Below are positions 5,926 through 12,118 of a DNA stretch of 12,118 bases, one piece after another (positions within the stretch are counted from its first letter, which is position 1; each line of letters opens with the position of its first letter). The notes under the pieces were generated by a model that had not been told where the DNA came from, did not search any database, and saw nothing but the letters and a program-made list of their open reading frames with translations. The stretch covers positions 1 to 12,118 of the forward strand of contig DIZT01000170.1 of the NCBI GenBank assembly GCA_002427975.1. The letters run 5' to 3'. The DNA is from Micrococcaceae bacterium UBA6021 (GTDB lineage: Bacteria; Actinomycetota; Actinomycetes; Actinomycetales; Micrococcaceae). A program made the position numbers and the translations under genes.

Positions 5926-7596
5926 CTACGGCTTGCAGGTAGGGGGCAAGCCCTGAACCTGGCCCGGGTTGCAGACAGGCAGGGTGGTGGCAGAAGACGC
6001 CGGGGCCGAGGACGGCGGAGCTAACGGCGTGGTGGTCGGGAGCGGCACGGCGTAGGTGATGGTCACTTCTGTTCCCTTCGGCATGGTTCCAGAGGGGTCA
6101 ATGCCCAGTACAGTACCTGCCGTCTCCGGGCTTTGTTCGGGCAGCACCCGGACGAAGAGTCCCATCGATTCCAGGGTGGCTTTAACCTGGCGGTAGTCCT
6201 TGCCCAGGTACGCGGCGGAAATGACATTGACCGTAGTGGGCGTCGGAGTGGGCGTGGCGCTGGTCCGGCTCGGGGTGGGCGTGGCGGATGCCGAGGTACT
6301 TGACGGGCTGGCGCTGGTGGACGGCGGGCTGCTGACCGCCGAACTGGTGACGGTGTCCTTCGCCGGGGAGAAAATCCCCTGCTGCGTCAGGAAGAACCCC
6401 ACCAGCGCGAACAGAACCAGCACGATCAAGGCGATCAGCGGCCAGGTCCAGGGGCTGCGGCCGCGACGGTCGGGCTCGTCGGTGGGTTCGTCGTCGTACG
6501 TTTCCTCCTCCTGCACCCAGCTGCGCTCCGCGGCCAGCGCGTCCGCACGCGAAAGCGTGCTTCCGGGCCCCGTGGCAGCGCCCGCGGCAGCGGCCCAGGC
6601 TGCAGCACCGCCTGCAGCGGCGCCGAGCACGGGCAGGGCGGACGTCGACGTCGTGCTGCCGTCCTTCCGGGCGATGACGCCGGTGGGCGCAGTGGCAAGA
6701 TCCACCGGTGCGGTGATGGGGCCGGTGGTTGCCTCGAAGAGCAGCATGCCCGGAACGGCGGCGTGCGCGGCGTTCACATCGCCGTTGCGGATGGCTTCCG
6801 CGGCTTCGGACAGCTTGATGGCATTTTCCGGGCGGTTCTTGGGATCCTTGGCCAGCATGGACATCAGGAGGGCCCGGACCGGTTTGGGCAGGGTCTCCGG
6901 AAGCGGCGGCGGGGCGTCGTTGACCTGGGCCAGGGCAATGGCGATCTGGGATTCGCCGGAGAACGGCCGGTGCCCGGTGAGGCACTCGTAGCCGATCACG
7001 CCGAGTGCGTAGATGTCCGAGGCGCCGGTGGCGGTCTGGCCCGTTGCCTGTTCGGGGGCGAGGTACTGGGCGGTCCCCATCACCTGCCCTGTCTGGGTCA
7101 ACGGCACCTGGTCGGCCAGGCGGGCGATGCCGAAGTCGGTGACCTTGACCCGGCCGTCCGGGGTGATCAGCAGGTTGCCCGGCTTGATGTCGCGGTGCAC
7201 CAGGCCCTGCGCGTGGGCCGCCGACAGCGCGCGGGCGGTCTGCGCGATCATGGACAGCGTCCGGTCCGGGGACAGTACCTGCTCGTGCTCGATGATGCTG
7301 CTCAGCGGCTGGCCGGGAACGAGTTCCATCACCAGGTAGGCGGAGCCCTCCTCCTCACCGTAGTCAAAGACATTGGCGATGCCTACGTGGTTCAACAGGG
7401 CAGTGTGGCGTGCCTCGGCGCGGAACCTCTGGAGGAATCCGGGGTCCCCGGTGTATTCCTCCTTGAGTACCTTGATGGCGACAATGCGGCCCAGGACCTG
7501 GTCCTTTGCTTTCCAGACCTCTCCCATCCCGCCGATCGCAATCCGCGTGGTCAGCTGGAATCTGCCGCCGAGGGTGATTCCCGTTGTAGGCCTCAC
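5926..7596 (-). CDS. pknA: Ser/Thr protein kinase PknA-like, with one PASTA domain
   Basis: A 556-aa membrane kinase paired with PknB in growth and division signalling. The kinase domain (about 12–270) has AIGGMGEVW (20–28; the first glycine of the loop is Ala, as in mycobacterial PknA), Lys42, HRD with Asp136, DFG (154–156) and activation-loop Thr167/Thr169 in LTQTG. A long Ala/Gly-rich linker (about 285–380) leads to one TM helix (about 384–404). A Ser/Thr/Pro-rich stalk follows (about 415–455), then a single PASTA-like domain (about 456–518) and a tail holding Cys542 and Cys554. M. tuberculosis PknA is shorter and lacks a PASTA domain, so this protein has an added sensor-like part. The GTG start overlaps the pbpA stop as GTGA, and no good ribosome binding site is seen, so translation is probably coupled. 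Confidence 0.93.
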   Translation of the reverse strand: MRPTTGITLGGRFQLTTRIAIGGMGEVWKAKDQVLGRIVAIKVLKEEYTGDPGFLQRFRAEARHTALLNHVGIANVFDYGEEEGSAYLVMELVPGQPLSSIIEHEQVLSPDRTLSMIAQTARALSAAHAQGLVHRDIKPGNLLITPDGRVKVTDFGIARLADQVPLTQTGQVMGTAQYLAPEQATGQTATGASDIYALGVIGYECLTGHRPFSGESQIAIALAQVNDAPPPLPETLPKPVRALLMSMLAKDPKNRPENAIKLSEAAEAIRNGDVNAAHAAVPGMLLFEATTGPITAPVDLATAPTGVIARKDGSTTSTSALPVLGAAAGGAAAWAAAAGAATGPGSTLSRADALAAERSWVQEEETYDDEPTDEPDRRGRSPWTWPLIALIVLVLFALVGFFLTQQGIFSPAKDTVTSSAVSSPPSTSASPSSTSASATPTPSRTSATPTPTPTTVNVISAAYLGKDYRQVKATLESMGLFVRVLPEQSPETAGTVLGIDPSGTMPKGTEVTITYAVPLPTTTPLAPPSSAPASSATTLPVCNPGQVQGLPPTCKP

Positions 7597-9050
7597 TTAT
7601 TCAACACCGCCTCAAAAATCTTCTTTGCATTCGGACTGGTTAGCTTTGCGCCCGTGTAGATGTCAACGCCTTCCATGGCGATGGTGACCTGCACTTGCGG
7701 GTTGTTCGCCGGGGCGAACCCGGTGAACCATGAGTTGTTCAGGCCATTGCCCAGTTCCGCGGTGCCGGTTTTGCCGGCCACTTGAACGCCGGGGACGGCG
7801 GCGCCTTTGGCGATGCCGTCGGTCACGACGCTGGTCATCCATTCGGTGATCTGCTTGGCGATTTCCGGGGTGGTGGATGTCCGCAACGCTTCGGGCCGGG
7901 GTTCGTCAATGACCCGCAGGTCCGGGGAACGCACCGTCTTGACCAGGCTGGGGCTCATCTGGACACCACCGTTGGCGATGGCCGAGGTCATCATGGCGAT
8001 TTGCAGCGGAGTGGCGCGCACGTCCTTCTGGCCGATCGCGGACTGGGCCAGGCCTGGCCGGTCCAGATCATTGGGGAAGCCGTTGCCCTTGGCGTAGGCG
8101 AGCTTGAGCTGGTCGCCTACGTCCTCGCCGAAACCGAATTTTGCCGCCTGGTCGGCAATGGCGTCCCGGCCGAGATCGAGGGCAATGCTGGCGAACGGTG
8201 TATTGCAGGATTGCTGCAGGGCGAAAGCAAAGCTGGCCGTGTCCTGGGTGTAGCAGTTGCCGCCGGCATAGTTCGGAAGTGTGTACTGGATCCCCGGGAA
8301 CGGCATGTTGGCCGGATTGGGGAGCTGGCTGTCCTTGTTGTATTTCCCGGAGTTCAGGGCGGCAGCAGTATCCACCAGCTTGAAAACCGATCCCGGCGCG
8401 AGCAGCTCTCCAGTGGGGCCGCTGACATTCTGGTTCAGGTTAATCCCTGGAACTTTGAGCAACTCATTGATGTTACTGGCCTCGGCGCCGGGGTCCTGGG
8501 TGGCGATGAGGTTGGGGTCATAGGACGGCTTGGACACCATGGCAAGGATGGCGCCCGTCTTGGGATTGGTGACCACAATGGATCCCCGCTGGCCGTCCGG
8601 GATGAGGTCGTACGCAAGTTTCTGGATCGCGGGATCAATGGTGAGCTCCACCGAGGCCCCCTTCGGCTGGTTACCCAGGAAGAGCTGGCCGATCCGGTCC
8701 AGGAACTGCTGGTCAGAGCTTCCTGCCAGCTGTTCCCGCATGGCGCGCTCCAAACCGGTGGCGCCGTAGTTCTGCGAGAAGTAACCGGTGAGGCCGGCAT
8801 AGAGTGCCGGCTGGGAGTAGGTCCGTTGGAACTTGCACTGCTCCGAACCTTCGACGGATTCGGCCACGGGTGTTCCGCCCACAATGATGGCTCCGCGGTC
8901 GTTGCAGTAGTCCAGCAGGATGGCGCGGTTGTTCCAGGCGTTGGCTTTGAGATCGTCCGCGCCCACTACCTGGACATAGCTGATGGCGCCGAAGATCAGC
9001 GCGAACATGGCGATCGCGGCGACCCATGAACTGCGGATTGCCTGGTTCAC
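7593..9050 (-). CDS. pbpA: Class B penicillin-binding protein PbpA (peptidoglycan transpeptidase)
   Basis: A 485-aa membrane-anchored D,D-transpeptidase that crosslinks peptidoglycan together with its SEDS partner RodA. Residues 1–7 are cytoplasmic, and an uncleaved signal anchor covers about 8–29. A dimerisation-type region follows, then the transpeptidase domain from about residue 155. All three active-site motifs are present: SxxK as Ser221-Val-Phe-Lys224 in APGSVFK, SxN as Ser281-Cys-Asn283, and KTG as Lys427-Thr-Gly429. The length matches mycobacterial PbpA (about 490 aa), and no extra PASTA domains are present. GTG at 9050 overlaps the rodA stop by 4 nt and the stop overlaps the pknA start by 4 nt, so rodA-pbpA-pknA form a coupled chain. 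Mycobacterial PbpA is a PknB substrate; the same is plausible here but not shown. Confidence 0.95.
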   Translation of the reverse strand: MNQAIRSSWVAAIAMFALIFGAISYVQVVGADDLKANAWNNRAILLDYCNDRGAIIVGGTPVAESVEGSEQCKFQRTYSQPALYAGLTGYFSQNYGATGLERAMREQLAGSSDQQFLDRIGQLFLGNQPKGASVELTIDPAIQKLAYDLIPDGQRGSIVVTNPKTGAILAMVSKPSYDPNLIATQDPGAEASNINELLKVPGINLNQNVSGPTGELLAPGSVFKLVDTAAALNSGKYNKDSQLPNPANMPFPGIQYTLPNYAGGNCYTQDTASFAFALQQSCNTPFASIALDLGRDAIADQAAKFGFGEDVGDQLKLAYAKGNGFPNDLDRPGLAQSAIGQKDVRATPLQIAMMTSAIANGGVQMSPSLVKTVRSPDLRVIDEPRPEALRTSTTPEIAKQITEWMTSVVTDGIAKGAAVPGVQVAGKTGTAELGNGLNNSWFTGFAPANNPQVQVTIAMEGVDIYTGAKLTSPNAKKIFEAVLNK

Positions 9051-10444
9051 AGGGTTTTCACCGCCTCAGTAGGTGTGTCGATGGCTTTGGGTTCCGCGCC
9101 ATTTGCCGGCGGCAGCGGCGTGGTGTCAACGGGGCCGCGGGCCGTGTGGGAAATCATCAGGAGCAGGCCCACAATGATCCAGTTGGCCAGGAGCGAGGAC
9201 CCGCCGGCCGCCAGAAACGGTGTTGTGAGCCCGGTCAGCGGAATCAGCCGCGTGACACCGCCGATGACCACGAAACACTGCAGCGCCACAGCGAAGGAGA
9301 GCCCGCAGGCCAGCAGCTTTCCGAAAGCGTCCCGGGTGCCCAGGGCCGCCCGGAAGCCGCGGGTGAACAGCAGCAGGTACATCATGACGACGGCGAAGAG
9401 CCCGATCAGGCCAAGTTCCTCGCCGAGCGATGCAATGATCATGTCGCTGTTGGCGAAGGGGACGAGGTTGGGCCTGCCCTGGCCCAGTCCCGTTCCCACA
9501 AGGCCGCCGCTGGCCATACCGAACAGGCCTTCCACGATCTGGAAGCTACCGCCGAACTGGCGCCCATAGACCTCTTCGGTAAAGGCGTTCAGCCAGCCGT
9601 CGATCCGGAGACCGACGTGCGAGAAGACCTTGGACGCGACGAAGCCGCCGCCGAGGAGCAGCGCGACGCCGATCACCACCCAGCTGATGCGGCTGGTGGC
9701 CACATAGATCATCACGATGAACAGGCCAAAGAAAAGCACTGAAGACCCGAGGTCGCGCTGGAAAACCAGGACGCCGATGCTCACCAGCCAGGCCGTGATC
9801 ATGGGCCCCATGTCCTTGAACCGCGGAAACTGCAGCGGGCCGATCTTGCGGCCGGCCAGCAGAATCAGGTCCCGGTTCGAGGAAAGATAACCGGCGAAGA
9901 ATATAGCCAGCGTGATCTTGGCGATTTCGCCCGGCTGGAATGTCATAGGACCTACCCTGATCCAGACCCGGGCGCCCAGGATTTCACCGGCCGAGATGCC
10001 GGGCACCAGCGGAAGGATCAGCAGGAGCGCGCTCACCGCCAGCGAGATGTACGTGAATCGACGGAGTACCCGGTGATCCTTCAGGAACCAGATCACGGCG
10101 ATTGCCACGGCCATGGCGATGAGCGTCCACCGCAGCTGGTTGTTGCCGGTGTCGTCCCCGGGTGCGTCAAGGCGGTGGATCATGGCTAGACCCAAGCCAT
10201 TCAGGGCTACCACCAAAGGAAGTATTACCGGATCGGCATATTTAGCCCTGATCCGCAGAACCATGTGGAAGACCAGTGCTGCCACCGCGAGGAGGCTGGA
10301 CTGGAACCAGAAATCGGAGTCGAATGCCTTCTGCTGGTCAACGCCCACCATCATGTTCGCGCCGATGCCGACGGCGAGGGCGAGGATCAGCAGCAGCAGT
10401 TCCACGTTGCGCCGGGGTTTGGGTACGGTACTGAGCTGGCTCAT
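9047..10444 (-). CDS. rodA: SEDS family peptidoglycan glycosyltransferase RodA/FtsW
   Basis: A 465-aa polytopic membrane protein that polymerises lipid II into glycan strands and works with a class B PBP, here the adjacent PbpA. Many hydrophobic segments are visible from residue 15 to about 432, ending in a hydrophilic Pro-rich cytoplasmic tail. SEDS hallmarks are the WIRVGPMTFQPGEIAK segment (161–176), QRDLGSS (229–235), and GLGQGRPNLVPFANSDMI (319–336), whose Asp334 aligns by eye with the essential aspartate of RodA (TDFIF in E. coli). The C-terminal PLTGLTTPFLAAGGSS (402–417) is also typical. The start is ATG at 10444, preceded by GGGGGAGG and overlapping the pstP stop as ATGA. A longer in-frame reading lies inside pstP and is rejected. 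Linkage to pbpA favours an elongation (RodA) over a septal (FtsW) role. Confidence 0.94.
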   Translation of the reverse strand: MSQLSTVPKPRRNVELLLLILALAVGIGANMMVGVDQQKAFDSDFWFQSSLLAVAALVFHMVLRIRAKYADPVILPLVVALNGLGLAMIHRLDAPGDDTGNNQLRWTLIAMAVAIAVIWFLKDHRVLRRFTYISLAVSALLLILPLVPGISAGEILGARVWIRVGPMTFQPGEIAKITLAIFFAGYLSSNRDLILLAGRKIGPLQFPRFKDMGPMITAWLVSIGVLVFQRDLGSSVLFFGLFIVMIYVATSRISWVVIGVALLLGGGFVASKVFSHVGLRIDGWLNAFTEEVYGRQFGGSFQIVEGLFGMASGGLVGTGLGQGRPNLVPFANSDMIIASLGEELGLIGLFAVVMMYLLLFTRGFRAALGTRDAFGKLLACGLSFAVALQCFVVIGGVTRLIPLTGLTTPFLAAGGSSLLANWIIVGLLLMISHTARGPVDTTPLPPANGAEPKAIDTPTEAVKTL

Positions 10445-12096
10445 TTGCCTCCCCCGCAGACAGCGGTGGGACTGGGTGAGACGGACGGAACAGGAACTGC
10501 CACGGGAGCGGACGGGTCCGGCGATAGGGCAGGCGCAGTGGGAGTGGCGGCCGGCGTGGCCACAGGGGTGGGCGACGGGGTGAGGCACTCATCAGCCGGG
10601 GCAATGGTGCCAGTGCCTTCGAGATTCTTCACGATCCGTTGGGCATCGTAGAGGTCACGGGCCGGAACTGTCTGCCGTACGCGCTGCTGGGAGAACTGGG
10701 GCAAGGAATCCATCCGGATCTCTGTAACGGCTTCGAGGGTTGACAGCTGGATGGGGCCAAGCCGCTGGGATACGCCGTTGTAAATGGCCACGTGGGAATC
10801 GAACTCCCCGATGTAGTAGCGGGTCTGGGTCCAGGCATAGCCGAGCCAGAGGCCGACCGTCAGCACCACTAGCACGGACGCGGCGATGGAAATCGTGACC
10901 CAGCGGCGGGGCTTGGGCCGCTCCAGGAGGTCATCGGCTTCCGAAACGGGCGCTTCGGCCTTGTGGGTGAGGACGGTGGCGGCCCGCCGGGCCACCGTGC
11001 GGCCCGCGATGGTGGGAATGGAACCGGACTCTGCCGCCGTGGCCGCAGCACCGACAAGTTCGTGCGGGCGCGATGCGAGCTCCTGCCGCAGGACTTCGGC
11101 CGAAAGGTGTTCGCCCAGATGGGGGTCGGTGGAAGGCGGCTGTTCGGCGGGTATTTCGACGCCAGGCTCTTCGGCGACGGGTTTCTTCCCGTCGCCGGAT
11201 TCCGGTTCAGCGGGGCTGGCCGTGACAGCCGGTGCGGCCTCTGCGTTGTCGTTGCCGGCGGCTTCGGCGGCGGCGCCGGTGACCAGCGCGGAGGGAATGA
11301 TGTCGACGGCGGCGGTACTGACGTCGTCGGGCGTTTCCTCGGCAATTTCCACCATGACCACGGTGACGTTATCCGGTGCGCCGGCCTCAAGCGTCAGGTC
11401 AACCAGGGTTTCGACGCACTCGCGCAGGTCTTTTGTCTCGCGGACCGTGCGTTCCACCACGTGTCCGGCCACATAGTTCAGCCCGTCCGAGCACAGCAGC
11501 CAGCGTTCCCCGAGCTTGACGTCCAGGGTATCCAGATCCAACTCGGGGCTGGCATCAACATCGCCGAGGACACGCATCAGCACGTTCTTATGCGGGTGCG
11601 TTTCTGCTTCTTCGGGACGGAGCCGGCCCTCATCGATGAGCCGCTGGACGAAGGTGTGGTCCACGCTGATCTGTTCAAACTCGCCGTCGCGCAGGCGGTA
11701 GGCCCGGGAGTCGCCGATGTGCGCGAAGTGCAGCTTGCCCTCCGCGAGCAGCAGGGACGTGACGGTGGTGCCCATGCCGGCCAGCTTGGGGTTGATGTGC
11801 ACCAGCTCAGAGAGCAGGGAGTTGGCGGTCTGGATTTCATCGGCCAGAACCGTGCCGGCATCGCCCTCGTAGTCGCCGTGGTCCAGGTGCAGCATGTCCA
11901 GCACGGTGGCGGCGGAGGCGACATCGCCGCCTGCGTGGCCCCCCATTCCGTCCGCAACCACAGCCAAATGACGGCCGACGTACGCTGAGTCGTCATTCTT
12001 GGCCCGGATGCGTCCCACATCCGAGCGCGCCGCATAGCGCATGATGAGGGGCCGCTGGACGGGAGTGGCCTCGCCGGCGGGAAGGTCAGCAGCCAT
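10441..12096 (-). CDS. pstP: PP2C family Ser/Thr phosphatase PstP
   Basis: A 551-aa membrane-bound, metal-dependent phosphatase that reverses PknA/PknB phosphorylation. The catalytic domain (about 17–253) shows the PP2C metal-site motifs: Asp49/Gly50 in VADGMGGH, Asp128 in HIGDSRAYR, Asp204 in CSDGL and Asp242-Asn243 in APDNVTV. An Ala/Glu/Pro-rich linker (about 255–395) joins it to one TM helix (about 400–420). An extracytoplasmic region (about 421–500) and a Pro/Thr/Ser-rich tail with Cys504 and Cys547 follow. ATG at 12096 is used. No good ribosome binding site is seen in the 10 genuine bases upstream, and a TAG (12101–12099) just before the ATG could be the stop of an upstream gene. Homologous operons begin with FHA-domain genes there, but the sequence ends in adapter-like bases from 12107. 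The gene itself looks complete. Confidence 0.94.
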   Translation of the reverse strand: MAADLPAGEATPVQRPLIMRYAARSDVGRIRAKNDDSAYVGRHLAVVADGMGGHAGGDVASAATVLDMLHLDHGDYEGDAGTVLADEIQTANSLLSELVHINPKLAGMGTTVTSLLLAEGKLHFAHIGDSRAYRLRDGEFEQISVDHTFVQRLIDEGRLRPEEAETHPHKNVLMRVLGDVDASPELDLDTLDVKLGERWLLCSDGLNYVAGHVVERTVRETKDLRECVETLVDLTLEAGAPDNVTVVMVEIAEETPDDVSTAAVDIIPSALVTGAAAEAAGNDNAEAAPAVTASPAEPESGDGKKPVAEEPGVEIPAEQPPSTDPHLGEHLSAEVLRQELASRPHELVGAAATAAESGSIPTIAGRTVARRAATVLTHKAEAPVSEADDLLERPKPRRWVTISIAASVLVVLTVGLWLGYAWTQTRYYIGEFDSHVAIYNGVSQRLGPIQLSTLEAVTEIRMDSLPQFSQQRVRQTVPARDLYDAQRIVKNLEGTGTIAPADECLTPSPTPVATPAATPTAPALSPDPSAPVAVPVPSVSPSPTAVCGGGK

Positions 12097-12106
12097 GGCT
12101 ATGGCC

Positions 12107-12118
12107 CTGTCTCTTATA
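12107..12118 (+). other. Probable sequencing-adapter remnant at the contig end
   Basis: The final 12 bases, CTGTCTCTTATA, are identical to the first 12 of the 19-bp Tn5 mosaic-end sequence used in tagmentation libraries (continuing CACATCT). They lie exactly at the end of the window. The simplest reading is untrimmed adapter at a contig edge, so these bases should not be treated as genomic. Confidence 0.8.

Noticed and set aside
6763..7659. 298-aa open reading frame on the plus strand
   Set aside because: Antisense shadow of the pknA kinase domain, with no independent start signal or family resemblance.
7782..9029. 415-aa open reading frame on the plus strand
   Set aside because: It lies fully antisense to pbpA, whose catalytic motifs are intact. 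Such long antisense frames are expected in high-GC genes with strong third-position bias.
10445..10588. N-terminal extension of rodA by 48 residues
   Set aside because: It lies inside the 3' end of pstP, is Cys/His/Arg-rich and unlike SEDS N-termini. ATG at 10444 has GGGGGAGG and the ATGA overlap.
10963..11988. 341-aa open reading frame on the plus strand
   Set aside because: Antisense shadow of pstP; Gly/Val/Asp-rich composition without recognisable domains.

Overview
The window is high-GC actinobacterial DNA. It carries the conserved near-origin cell-wall and cell-division block known from Mycobacterium tuberculosis (crgA – small membrane genes – trpG / pknB – pknA – pbpA – rodA – pstP). 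Protein sequences and gene content fit a member of the Micrococcaceae, most likely Arthrobacter, Pseudarthrobacter or a close relative. That is judged from memory of the families, not from a search. The last 12 bases match the transposase mosaic-end adapter used in tagmentation libraries, so the window probably ends at an artificial contig edge.

Left region (1–1178): an unusually dense set of DnaA-box-like sequences, many arranged as inverted pairs, flanks a single gene for a small AhpD/carboxymuconolactone-decarboxylase-type protein (472–945). Nine 9-mers fit TTRTNCACA on one strand or the other, and several more are one mismatch away. No dnaA, dnaN or obvious AT-rich unwinding element is present. 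I therefore read it as an auxiliary DnaA-binding region rather than the replication origin. Two stretches of it, about 245 bp apart, are diverged copies of one composite module that also contains a conserved TACA-N4-TGTA element.

Middle region (1179–3974): tag (3-methyladenine DNA glycosylase I, with most of its usual zinc ligands replaced) and crgA (two-TM cell-division protein) are read leftwards. Divergent from crgA is a rightward operon of a class E sortase, a 56-aa membrane protein and trpG/pabA (glutamine amidotransferase), joined by a 2-nt gap and an ATGA overlap. A perfect 25-bp inverted repeat lies between the convergent trpG and pknB genes.

Right region (3976–12096): a tightly packed leftward operon, in transcription order pstP (PP2C phosphatase) → rodA (SEDS glycosyltransferase) → pbpA (class B transpeptidase) → pknA (kinase with one PASTA domain) → pknB (kinase with three PASTA domains). 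Successive genes mostly overlap by 4 nt (ATGA or GTGA), which suggests translational coupling. Together they encode a peptidoglycan synthase pair and the Ser/Thr kinase/phosphatase switch that controls wall growth and division, with CrgA as a division-site partner. The gene expected upstream of pstP in this family (an FHA-domain protein) lies beyond the contig edge.
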